From contig CAHIKZ030001779.1 in assembly GCA_903632075.3 (NCBI GenBank), forward strand, positions 3,157,001-3,221,000: DNA of 64,000 nt, written 5' to 3'. Below are positions 21,242-32,500 of this stretch, in pieces. Source of the stretch: Acanthosepion pharaonis. Its lineage: Eukaryota > Mollusca > Cephalopoda > Sepiida > Sepiidae. A program made the translations under genes and the position numbers. Below the pieces are notes generated by a model that had not been told where the DNA came from, did not search any database, and saw only the letters and a list, made by a program, of their open reading frames with translations. The first letter of the stretch is position 1; each line of letters begins with the position of its first letter.

Positions 21242-21569
21242 GTGGGGGGTCTAAAAGTGCAGTGCAACGCTCACCAACAGGCCAGCTCTTTTTCTTCTAC
21301 TTCAGTCGCCTCAAGGAAATGGATTGTGTGGCTCCCTTTCTCGGCCGTTACACTGGGCAGTTGTGAAACAGACACCAACTCAGCCGTGACTACTTCAACT
21401 TCCTCTTCGACTGTCTGTCAATCTGTACGTCTAACTCTAACACACGCAGTCCGCCGAATGACTTCCTCCCATCATGCTGCTGGCACCCTGCTTTTTATGC
21501 TATTCCAAGATGGCTAAAATTTGCATGTGTGCAAATATCGTTTCATCTTGGATGAGATAGGCGCACATA
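21242..21569 (-). promoter_or_regulatory. probable 5' LTR of the Gypsy element
   Basis: GC- and CpG-rich segment upstream of gag on the minus strand. It has a TATA-like ATAAAAAG (plus 21491-21498) and no coding content. The LTR limits are not proven because no second copy is present in the window. Confidence 0.5.
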
Positions 21570-21639
21570 AATTGTGTCTTCAATAGCAGCCATATCTCTT
21601 TTTTGTCATCACTTTCGTGCTCATTTCGAATTCCAAGGT

Positions 21640-22070
21640 AAGTCATGTCTTTTGTTACAAGTATATTTCATATATAAAAGGTGTGGTAGATCAGATGCAA
21701 AAGGTTTATCATCATTGCCACATCAGAGTGATGTTCAGTACAAAAACACCCTTTGCAGCCTACTTGCCAAAGTTGCCTCCTTACAGAAGGTTTTTTACAA
21801 ATGATTCCTATTATAATATCCCATGCAAATGTGGAAAAGTAGATGTGGGTAAAATGGCTGTCCTTTTAAAGGACCATGAAAAAGCCATAATGAGAGTGGA
21901 GATGGAAAAATTTAGTATGGCAGACCATATTTGTTGAGAGAAGTGTACACATTATCCACTTTGGGATGAAGTTCAGGTAACTGACAGGGGAGCACCACTG
22001 GAGAGTGAGAAAGTTAAAAGAGACAGTATATAATTTCTTGCTAGTCAGATGCATGTCAGTCTAGTATTAT
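21640..22070 (+). pseudogene. Penelope GIY-YIG region, decayed
   Basis: The frame reads KGVVDQMQKVYHHCHIRVMF, PFAAYLPKLPPYRRFF, then YYNIPCKCGKVDVGKMAVLL, KDHEKAIMRVEMEKFSMADH and, past a stop, PLWDEVQVTD. It matches the Penelope copy at 59054-59395 block by block (YAIPCSCGKEYKGETGR, EHQKAVTRREVEKSGVADH, PLWDHVEIID). The YIG-type Gly and Tyr are lost (GKVDVGKM). It is an older relic of the same Penelope family. Confidence 0.7.
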
Positions 22071-22129
22071 CTATACAGTTTATTTTGTTATCATGAGATT
22101 ACCTGCAGTTGAGAGAAAGGGCTGTTATC

Positions 22130-23330
22130 ATATTTTGAAATTCACCATGAAAATGTTTGGTTTTGAATAAAATAAATTATATATTATACAAATGAATCTA
22201 ATTTAATTTCACATAGCTATTGTTCAAATGCCTATTTGAAACTTTTAGATAAAGTAATCATTAGCTTCCATTATCTAATGTGACATTCACAGATAAAACA
22301 AAATATTCACAATAAATCACAGAAGGAACCATGAAAATGTTTTTCAAACTTATATACATATTCTTAGTGGAAATACTATTTATTCTTTGTTCTAAACACT
22401 AAGAACATGTGCATTTTTATAGTGGTTTTGCAGAATATATCTATATTTCACAGTAATAACTTCAAACATTGGAGAAACAATAAGCTTTCCTTTTAAATGA
22501 ATAGAGAAATCAATTTGGAAGAACTCTGCTACTCAACCAAATCACTGTCTAATTATCATCAAAGTGACAACTGCAGTCTACAAAGACTATAAGAGGACAA
22601 TCTAATTATATTTATGCCTGACAAAATAAATAAATACATAATAGTTCTCACTGAAAAATGACTCATTGCAATAATAGAAGATAAGACTACGTTTTTCATT
22701 AGTATAACTAAATGAATCACATACACTATTACTTTTAAAGTGAAATCATTATTTCTACTTAAAGTTGTTGACTTTACATGCATTAAATTTAATGCTAGAG
22801 AAGTAATTTTGCTATTGTTAAAAATGTTTCCCAATTTCTTCTACAAACCCTTTGTAACATTAACATAACAATGAAGAAGAGTAGGTTTGTTCCAGCTTTC
22901 AATCATGTGCTTGAATGTGTAAGCTATATCAGCAATTGTCTGTTGTTAGTGCATTTCTATAATCCAAAGTCATTGTTCATTATCAGCATCTTTCACAATC
23001 TACAAGCCATTCCTAATTGCCTTGCCAACAGAATCTCACATCCTGATATTTTCCATGTTCTCGCTGTAACATTGAACCCTCAATGATAATAATTACTGTG
23101 TCCATGTTCCAAATTTTCTTTCCTCAAATAAGTTGGCTTTTATACTGGGACATTTTCTCAGTGGTCATTAGAAAGACTTTATCAGCTTCGCACACAGAAT
23201 TTCTAATAATGTAGTGCCTTTTCCTTTTACCACTGATCCTGCCATCAGGATGGTTGATTTTAATTTCCTTTTCAAAAGTAGTATATAACTGAATAGATCA
23301 ATCATGGTTACAGATTTCTGAGTGATTATC
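22130..23330. other. AT-rich non-coding stretch
   Basis: I recognise no gene or element here. Confidence 0.6.
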
Positions 23331-23363
23331 CTTGGAATGGACCTCTGAGAATATGAATACATA

Positions 23364-23408
23364 TATTATTATTATCATTATTACTATTATTATTATTATT
23401 ACTATTAC

Positions 23409-23448
<40 letters not shown>

Positions 23449-23532
23449 TCTGGACAGTATTTACTTCCTAGATCTTCATCCTTTTATCTGTTATCACTAT
23501 CATCATCATCATCATCATCATTATCATCACTT
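23364..23532 (+). repeat. (ATT)n and (ATC)n trinucleotide repeats
   Basis: Interrupted ATT/ACT tract at 23364-23449, and an ATC/TCA tract at about 23496-23530. Confidence 0.9.
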
Positions 23533-24026
23533 AATTTCATGAAGCCATTACCATCTTTTCTATTATAATGTGATTTCCATTGATAACAAAAATTGATGTA
23601 GTTGAAATGTTTTAAGAACTCAACAATGTCAGTATCTCATCAAAAGCTTAAGTGCAGTTTTCTACTATACATATTTTGTTTAACTGAATTACTCTTTACT
23701 AATTAATGATTACAGATAATGTTATTCTAAAATAAATTGACTAAGGGACCATTAAATCTGATTTGACATATATGTATACAAATATATAAGTGAAAAATGT
23801 GAGCTTGCTAAGCCTGATACAATGAAAATGTTGATACACCTCCCATTAGTAAAACTTAATTTATTTTTGTTTACATGTATAGACTAATATTGTACCAAAT
23901 ATACTTGTAACAATTCTGACGACAAATAGTAATCAAACTTTACTGTAATAGAATCCATGTTAATATGACGGATTGGTACTTTTGCAATCAGGTATCATTG
24001 TGCTTTCTCAGGATACATTTTACACT

Positions 24027-24670
24027 AACATGAATTGGAAAGATTATATTGAATCAGTTTCTAGGTCTGCTGCTAGGTAGGTTTATTCATTGTATCATGC
24101 TAGACAATTTTTCTCAACAGAATCTACCTTACACATTTATAAGTCTACCATTCATGCATACATTCAATATAGCTGCCACTTTTGGTCTGGTGCTTCTACC
24201 ATGTATTTAGAAATCCTTGATAAAATCCAAAGAAGAAGCTACAGTGTTATTGGTCCTGACCTTACATTTTGGTTTCAATCACTTTCCCACCACTTAGCTT
24301 CCCTGTAACTTTTCTATAAATATTTTCATGGTAATTATTTTGATGAACTTTCCTCTATCATACATAGACTTTATAAATTTAAGCACAGTACTAGAGTGGC
24401 AGCTAAGTTCCATCATTTTACAGTCAAAATAGCTGGATGTAACCATAATTTCTAGACTAACAGATTCTTCTTCTCTCTCATTTCCCTTTCAGATTTTGCT
24501 TTCCAGTCAACTTTGATCATGAAAAATTTAAATGCAATATCAATCATTATTTTCTGAATTCTTAATTCCTGTCCTTTTATTGTTCTCTCTCTTTAATAAT
24601 GTTTTTCATTTTCTCTTATACTTTCACACTCAATAAGCCCTTGCATCTTAGTAGTACTCAAAGTAGGCCA
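24027..24670 (+). mobile_element. family-A LINE, decayed 3' fragment (copy 2)
   Basis: Fragments NWKDYIESVSR, LYHARQFFSTESTLHIYKS, HFWSGASTMYLEILDKIQRR, QSLSHHLASL and FYKYFHG match the C-terminal part of the LINE at 4.5-6.46 kb. The 3' UTR retains CCTTGCATCTTAGTAG near 24640. The copy is rich in A/T and has many stops, so it is much older than copy 1. It supplies the WSGA region that copy 1 has lost. Confidence 0.75.
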
Positions 24671-24750
24671 TTATCAAAGAGTTTTGTTTTTTGTGCTATT
24701 TTCAAACATTGTGTCTTCATGTGACAGTTTGTGTTATTTTGTTCTTCTTT

Positions 24751-24778
24751 TGATAATAGCTTATGCTGGCCAAAAAGC
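24751..24778 (+). other. decayed Penelope-type tail motif
   Basis: TGATAATAGCTTATGCTGGCC followed by AAAAAGC resembles the tail at 15647-15672 (TGATAATGGCTTATGTAAGCC then GAAAGC). It lies about 80 bp after the LINE scrap and no GIY-YIG coding is visible. Confidence 0.4.
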
Positions 24779-25103
24779 ACTCAGTCACTGGACAAGTTAT
24801 ATTCAAATATGCACTAGAAACCAGGAAAATGCTCCAAAATACAGAAATAATAAGTAAAAAAATACTTAAGAAAGTACTTTTGTAGGCTGTTAATCAAACT
24901 TGTAAATGTGTGTGTGTGTAAAAAGACAGAGTATTGGGTAAGCAATGATTATCAAGTCTAGTTCTGTTTCCCAAACATAAGTCATACACACAAACAGGCA
25001 GATTAATTCCTCAGAGATTCAGATAAATGAAGTACTTCCTGAAAGTTTTTGCAAACAATGGCAGCATTTCAAAGTAAATAATTCAAATACTGATATGTTT
25101 TCA

Positions 25104-25696
25104 ATACCATATATACTCATGTAATGTGTGATCTCAGGTATCGTGTCACCCCCATTTTCACTTATAAAAATGATTTTTATCATATTTCTCATGTATCATG
25201 CAAGTTCCTTTTTTGAGATACCAAATTACATTACACTAACCTCTTTTCCTCTATCTCTTTATCCCATCTTCTAGTTAAATATGTTAAAAAATTAAAAGAG
25301 AATGATAAAAGTATTGTTAGTAATGCTATACCCATTACAAAAATGCATACAGCCATAAACAACTGAACAAGCTAAACAGCTTATAAACGTAAACTATGTA
25401 AAAGATGCATATTCGCTATGATTGTATTTTATAATGCGATACTAATATGTAAATATCACATGCTTATTTATTATTGGATACAGTTAAGTAAAACATCAGT
25501 TTTATCAAAATTATGTTTATTTTATATACAGCTGTACTTTTTGACTACAGTAAATGGATATATAGTTTGGTCAACAGCATAGCCAGAGCCAACAGTACAT
25601 ATGCTAATTTTATATCTCATGCATGATGCAACCCCCTTAAAATTAGCTTCAAAATTAAGTCTTCAAAGTTGCATAATACGTAAGTATATACGGTAT
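25104..25696. mobile_element. TIR-bounded non-autonomous DNA transposon
   Basis: ATACCATATATACTCATGTA at the left end matches the complement of the right end, ATACCGTATATACTTACGTA. The 593-bp interior has no transposase. Two direct internal words, CACCCCCATTTT and CAACCCCCTTAA, lie near the two ends. I could not define a target duplication, so the superfamily is open. Confidence 0.6.
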
Positions 25697-25802
25697 ATCA
25701 TTTTTCAGTTCCATTATGTTTCATACATTCCACTCTTTTAAGAATGAAAAGTATATTTATAGACAACAGTTTTAAATTAAACCTCTAAATAGTTTTACAA
25801 AA

Positions 25803-26280
25803 ACTTTTTCTTTTCTTTTTTAATCATTTCACCAAAAAGAAGACAATAAAAGTCACTAGGATGCAAGTTGTTATTGGGAGTGAAAGAAATTGAGAGGAGA
25901 ATGAAAGAACAGGATTCAAAGAGACAGATGATGATGACTGACATTGCATTTAAATTTTTGAAGATCAGAGTTGAAGCCAGAATAGAGTCCCACAACTGAG
26001 AAAAAATATTAGCATAGAACTTATGTTTAAAACTAGTGATTTCAACAATGAAATTATGAGACCTAGCTACCAATCTAGTATTGCACTTTGTAAAATCAAG
26101 GTACAACAAGATTTGTTCAACAGAACAATTACCATGAAAATATTTATAGAAGAGGCAAAGAGAAGCTACATTATGTTGATGAGAAAGTGACTGAAGCAAA
26201 GAATGGCAAGTCAGGAGCAAGAATGTTGCAGATTCTACTTTGGATTTTGTCAAGAATATCTAAATATAAAACACAAGCAC
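25803..26280 (-). mobile_element. family-A LINE, decayed 3' fragment (copy 3)
   Basis: The minus-strand frame shows LLQSLSHQHNVASLCLFYKY, FHGNCSVEQILL, KCNTRLVARSHNF and a 3' UTR ending in a relic of GGTGAAATGATTAAAA. It is the same element as at 4.5-6.46 kb in inverted orientation, about 1.1 kb from copy 2 with 3' ends facing each other. Confidence 0.75.
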
Positions 26281-26299
26281 CAGACCTGATATAGCAACA

Positions 26300-29170
26300 A
26301 TAGTGTAGTACAATATTATTGATGCATGTTTACTATTTCCAATGACCAACATATTTTAAACTTAAATCTACTTTACTTTAAAAGAAGATGCTTCAAACTA
26401 TATTCCAGAAGAAACTTTACAAGTACTATATTTATTTTTCAAGCATTTAAAAATAACTTTTTATTTTTTCATACTTTTCATTTATGGCCTAACTTATTTT
26501 GGTGAAGATTCAAAGTTATGAAAAAAACTTTTGCTTCAAACTGAAAAAGATAATAAAGGGAAATGGACCAGTTTATAAGCTCCGTGAAATAGTCAACATC
26601 AAGGAGTGATGTAGAGACCTTCTGGTTTTCAATTCAATATTCTATCTACTGAGTTATTGCCTCAGACATCATTATTGCCATAGTAGTTGCAATATTAGTG
26701 ATTCATTTTCATTGTTACAGCATCACTCAATCATTACTAATTCATTTTCACTATTTTTGTTATATTTAGTACTTTTTCCTTACAATAAGTCTCCACTAGA
26801 CTTTTCAGAGTTAAAAACAGAATGAAGCAGAAAAAAAAAGATGACTTATTTTATTTGATACACATTCACTAAAACTGGGATATTTTTAGCAAAGAAATTA
26901 ACAGAATTTTCTATGTTCACCTGAATCAAAATTCTCAGAGGTTCAGTGTTCTGCCTCAAGTTTTGCTTTTTTATTCAACTAGATTCTCAGACAAATCAAT
27001 AAATAGAAACCTTTTTCCTTTTTCAGCCTCCCCTATTCTCTCTCCTCCATTTTAAGTTACCCTATAGTGTTGGCCCATTCAATGATTTCCAGACAAAATA
27101 CAAAGCAGGCCGAAAAATTCAATTTAGCCTTCATCTGTATCAGCCTGACATTAAATAACTAACATGATCACCATATTTTACTGAATGACTTTCCTTGTTG
27201 AAGCTAATAAACTTCTTTAAGGTTGCACAGATTAATGAAGCACTGTGGCGGTGGTGGTAGTGTTGGTGTTGTTGATGATAATGATGATGATGATGATGAT
27301 GACACCAATGACAATGACAATGCTGACAACCACCACCATCATTGTTATAAAAACAAGAGCATTCTCATGCTTACTATCATCACTGTTAAATTATATTTCT
27401 AATAGAATTATCATTATTATTCTTACATTTTTACTGTTCTATATCTGATTATGTTTTTCTAATATAGGTGTCTTTCACCTGTGCCATCTAGACTTATTTT
27501 TTTAATTGGCTTTCTTTCACTTATGATTTCATTACTATACAAAATTTATTTTAAATAGTATTTTAATCTTAGCATCCAATAAGAAAATAAATACAACACT
27601 GTGGATATCTGAATTTTATTAATTTTAGTTTTATATATTTTATTGGTTCTGATAATATAACATAAAATAAATATGACATACAAATTAGGTATTCCTTTCT
27701 GGTTCTAACTTGCTTGTCCTTCAAGTAGGCTTTGCTTGTCTGCCTGTCTTTTCTCAAATTTTTTTTAAAATTACTTTTGTCATATATTCTATTACAATTC
27801 AGTATTAAGAGTGTTTGATTAACGCATATAAATCATTAAGTGGATACATACAAAAACAATAGGAAATTGGTTGTCCTCATCAAAATAAAAATGAATATCA
27901 ATAAAATATATATAACTTTCAATTTTTGTACCAAGAATAGAATCATTAAACGTATTCACATTAAAAACAAGTTCATCAATAATTCAGTGGTGAATATTAA
28001 TAATATAGAATAAACATTAAATAATGAAAGGTTCAGGTGTGTCAGGCTATGAACTTATTGATCCTGATTTGTATACATGAAATAGGATCATTTAACAGAA
28101 AGAAGCATAATGAGAAAAGTGTGTTGTACTTTCCAAGTACATTTGAACTCTGCTAAGGTGATATTCCAGTAAATGTTCCTTTACTGATCTTTACCAATTA
28201 CCATATTAGGTGGTATATATTAAAGACAGAATTGTCATACAAATACTATAGTACATATTTCTATGCATGTGCACAATTAATAATACTACATTGTTAACTC
28301 TTCTGTTTTATTTAGCTATTTTATCTCTTTCATTATCTCTTTTAATTATTCACTAAAATGCACTGTATCATAATTAAATAACTCAAACAAGGGAGAGAGG
28401 AAAAGCATAAAAACCTTGTCTGAGCACTGTACACCAAAGCAGTTGTAATGGCGTCATGTGTTTATAGCTATGCTCACAATCTTATACACCCCTCCAACAC
28501 ACACACACACTTCTTCTGAATAAGCTGCAATGGTCATGAAATTGCAAAAAAAAAAATGGCAGCCACGATAAGTGCCAAATGATTTTTTTAAGTGATAAAA
28601 CACTTACCCCTTGGGAAAAGCATGACATTTCAACAGTCAACTCTTCTAAAGACATTCTTCGAGTTAAAATAAATATGTCAATTGAGTCTGAGACTGATTG
28701 AAACTGTAATCACAGCAGAAATAGAACAAACAAAAAATGATTGCTATTGTTGTTGTTATTATTATTATCACCAAGTGTTCACATAAGTAATATCTTTTAG
28801 TTTTCAATGGCGATGAAGTGCTAGCATGTCTTCTCAGTACTTTAGCACACTTCTTAATATTAAGCAAATTTTAGTAATATTATCGTTTCACAAAGACCAG
28901 TTGATGCTAATTTTCCTTAATATTCCATCACTTTTGTCAATATACTTGCTGCTTTCTAAGAATTGAGATTTGTACAGTTATTTTCACTCACAGAAAATTA
29001 CAAATACAGAGGTAATATAATTTATCACATATACACAGATTAATACATAAATATATACCAAAGTTAGGGGTATATCAACAGTACTCAAACCCCTATCACT
29101 ACTCAGTGTATACTACATGGACATTAACACACACTTGTACTTATCTCAATTCCATGGTTTTTGATACAGT
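26300..29170. other. AT-rich non-coding stretch
   Basis: No gene recognised. A (GAT)n tract lies at about 27273-27302 and short A runs and CA runs at about 28495-28550. Confidence 0.6.
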
Positions 29171-29179
29171 TCCAAGTTT

Positions 29180-32100
29180 GCCTACTTACATGTCTGACTC
29201 TACTTTTCATATTCCATATCTTTCTCAGTTTCCCCAAAAGATCCCTGCATTTTTCTCATTTATATTCACTCTATAGCACATACATATCTTCAGTCTGTCA
29301 GTTTCTTTGTTTTTCTTTATGCACAATTATTTGAACCAGTATTCTAGTTTTGTACCTGATCATTAGTTTCTTAGTTCATTAATCAATTGATACAAGCTCT
29401 TCTTTATTTCAGCTGAGAAATGGTCCTGTGTGTCTCACTAATAATACTGCCAAGGTGTTCACTGCTTTTATTAATTTTCTGCTATTCAGTTTCAAGCATT
29501 TTTCTTATTTTCCTAAAGTATTAATTCCTTATTTTTCCTTTCATTTCCTCTTGTATTATCAAGTCATATTCTATATATTAACAGTGATCCCATGTGACTG
29601 GTGCCCACATTATTTAGTTATAAAATATGTCACTTTCTTTTATTGTCACAGGTTTTCCCTTGTGTATTTCCATTCTGATATCATGTTGCAATTTTTTAAA
29701 TTTGCTAATCAGCATTTTGAGTTCTTTATTATTATTTGCAAAGAATATCATGCCATCTGTGTACATGAAGTAATTGACTTTTCCTTTGTGTTTAAAAACT
29801 TATATTCAGTTTCTTATGATTAAGTGGTGTCATACCTACGACAATAAGAAGTGGAAATAGTCTTCTTGAAAAAAAATCCTGTTTTGGCACTTATATTTGC
29901 TAAAGATTCTCCTTCAGCACTTAGGTGCACTTTGCAATTTTTCATGGTGTTGACTACACATGTCATTTCTGATTCATCAATCTTTAAAATTCAAGTTAAT
30001 TTCAAGTATCCAGCTATAAAGAAATATGTTCTTTATTTTTGTATGGTCAGTTCATCCTACTGCAAGTTTTTCTTTTTCTTAATCTTACTTCATCCATGAT
30101 CATCTCTGCTCAGTACAGAGAAGGTCATTTTCTTCTTTGGTTCTCTCCTGATTCCTTCCTATTCTTCTTTCTACTTTCCATGGATTCATATATTTTTTCT
30201 ATTTCACTAATTAGGATTTACCACATCTAGGGTTAGCATGTGATTAGTTTGTATTTATTTTCCATGGTTCTTTTTATGGTGTCTTTTGGTATGAGTATTG
30301 TTCCAACTCTGGTCATCCATTTCAGTTTTATATAGATAGTTTCACATCTACTGGGCAAATCTATCATATAACTTACTAAACTTCTTGAACCAATATCAAT
30401 GAATCCAATAAAGTTTTGGTGTATTCCAGTTGGCTATTTTTCAGAATCTACTGTTTTTAGAGTGCATGTATTTATTTCACCTCTGTTTCTTTCATTCCTC
30501 AAAGATTTTTCATCACCTTCATTAAGCATTCTGATGTTTAACAATGCTTCTTTTCCACACCTATTCATTTCATTACAAATATTATTTATGTCTATGACAT
30601 CTACTTTTATATTTTCTCTTCTTTCACTATTAATGTCTTGATAAAAGTTTTGAAAGTATTCTTTAGTTTTGCTTCTTTAACCAGTCATTTTTTTTAAATA
30701 CAGCCCTTCTGAAGATATATGAATCACATAAAACCTCAATAAATCAATTTGCTTTGAAAAATTTTTGTTAAATTTTAAACAATTAATTTAAACATCAAAA
30801 CAAAGCCTGAATTAAATCTTTAGGTAGTTTCTACATGTTTAATTAAAGTTATTGGATTTATTATAAAGAACTGCTTTTTGATGTTATTATGCAGATTAAA
30901 CTAATATTAATTTAAGGCCTCTGAAATCTAATAAAAACTATTTTTTCTTTTTTCCATACTATATGTTGAAACAAGTTAATGGAAAGGATCTAACAAATAC
31001 TGAAAAACAAAGCTATTGAGGGAGTAAATGTCCACATTGGAAATATCAAAGGAGCTTTGCAGATGTCATCAAATGATAAAGAGGGCTGTTGAAAATATAA
31101 ATAAGTTGAGAACTAGAAGCAAGTGAAAAGGCTTTAAGAACTTGTCTCATTGAAAGGAATGTAAACTAAAGCAAGTTATAATGAAACAATCACTTTTGAC
31201 CAATGCTCAGATCTTTTAACATGATGGAATTTTGGGAGTCAAGAAGGACAAATGTGCAGAATACTTTCCAAATTAGTATCTGTCAATAAATCTCCAATGA
31301 AAATTCCTCTCAGTAAAGCAAATATTTTAAAGCATCAAAATTTTGTTTTGAAATACATAAAATTGACTTTTCTAAAGTAATTTGCACAGACAATTCTTTG
31401 GTGACACTCGATGGATCTGATGAATGGATGGACCAATGTGTGGATTTTATCTAATGCAGATATGCATGTGGCTAAAAGAAGGCAACAAGAAGGTAGCTGT
31501 GTGATGACATGGGTTAGAATTGTCAACCAAACCAGTAATGAACTATTCAAAGTTGATAAAAGAGTTAAACTTAACTGGGCTACATACTGAGATTTCACAG
31601 TTTCAAAGTGAAGTGTGTATTTATGCACGGAAATGCTCCTTTTCATGTATCTAAGGTTAATCATGAATTTTTTTTAGCAAAGCAGACCTATGGGAAACAA
31701 AACTACCATGTCATAAATTGAACCTGCTGAAGTAAAAAAATTAACAAAATCAATGGATTGATGGCTGTTATTGAGAAGAAGGGTCATTATATTAAGATGT
31801 AAATGCTTCAAAGGCTTATCATATATGTTTGTTATTTATTCTATTAAAGGTGTTGATCAATTGTTGATGATTTTATTATCTTGTTATTGAAGTAAAAAGT
31901 GATTTTCTGTTTTTGCATAATAACTTAAGGCAGCAGTTTTTATAATAAATCCAATAACTTTAAGAAAACATGTTTAAACTAGCTAAAAATTTAATTCAAC
32001 CTTTATCTTGATATCTAAATTAATAAAATTTGACAAAAATTGTTCAAAGTAAATTCAAACAATTGGGGTTTATGTGATTTGCATAATAACTTCAAAAAGA

Positions 32101-32500
32101 CTATATTTCTTCTACTACTGGGGATATTTCTTTTTGTATATATCCTATAGTTTGGCTCATGGTCAGCTATTTCTAAGCATGTCTTTCAGTAGCCTTATAT
32201 CCCATTTTAGCTTGAAGTTCTCTCTTTCTATTCTTCTTTTCTAGACTTTCTTCTTCTTCTCAATGATTAATTTTTGTATGATAAATATATTGATCACTAT
32301 CTTTGCCTCATCATATATGAAGACATTTCTTTTTTCCTTGTCAGCCTAGGTGTTTTTTCTACATTATATCATTGTTGAAAGAGTTTTTTTTAATTGTAGT
32401 CTTTGTCTGAATTGGCCAGTTATATTCTTCACAATTCTCTAATAGATTTTCTTCAGCTCTAATTCTGATATCTTGTTTCATTATTTTTTTTTTCAAAATT
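29180..32500 (-). mobile_element. R4/Dong-type LINE relic, split by a Tc1-like element
   Basis: Read on the minus strand with many shifts. Upstream of the inserted transposon (32104-32500) is an N-terminal charged region with KKKV.KRRIERENFKLKWDI. After it (30700 downwards) come KEYFQNFYQDI, PTGIHQNFIGF and KWMTRVGTILIPKD (usual form KWMTKGRTVLIQKD), then NKYKLITC, MKNCKVHLSAEGESLA and EYKFLNTKEKS. Next are FANNNKEL-like sequence and KLNSRKLIKAVNTLAV, and finally the KTR region near 29330. The order fits RTs of the R4/Dong group. The plus-strand open frames in this interval are its shadows. It is one of the oldest layers here. Confidence 0.6.
30701..32103 (+). mobile_element. Tc1/mariner-superfamily element with about 200-bp IR/DR termini
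   Basis: Left (30701-30905) and right (31905-32103) ends are long imperfect inverted repeats. Shared words include AATCACATAAA, CAATTTTTGT-like, TGAATTAAAT, ACATGTTT and AAAGTTATTGGATTTATTAT. Each arm has an outer and an inner copy of a GTTATTATGCA-like box, as in IR/DR transposons. TA flanks both ends (30699-30700, 32104-32105). The interior carries a decayed plus-strand transposase: MSTLEISKELCRCHQMIKRA, VTLDGSDEWMDQ, CVMTWVRI and HGNAPFHVSKVNHEF (around the second catalytic Asp, now Gly-Asn). It lies inside the R4-type LINE. Confidence 0.8.

Larger units (their letters stand above)
18163..21569 (-). mobile_element. Ty3/Gypsy LTR retrotransposon, 3' LTR missing
   Basis: Reading on the minus strand, this run contains a probable 5' LTR (about 21242-21569), gag and protease, RT, RNase H and integrase in Gypsy order. 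GC content is near 50 per cent, well above the flanks, and lesions are few, so the copy is relatively young. It ends right after the integrase, where Penelope sequence begins. No matching 3' LTR was found. Confidence 0.8.

Noticed and set aside
29428..30641. Several plus-strand open frames of 80-131 codons rich in Phe, Ser and Leu
   Set aside because: The minus strand of the same interval carries ordered RT motifs of a decayed LINE. The plus-strand frames are its complement, made open by T-rich composition.
31335..31664. 109-codon minus-strand frame
   Set aside because: Antisense to the Tc1-type transposase relic (VTLDGSDEWMDQ, HGNAPFHVSKV) on the plus strand.
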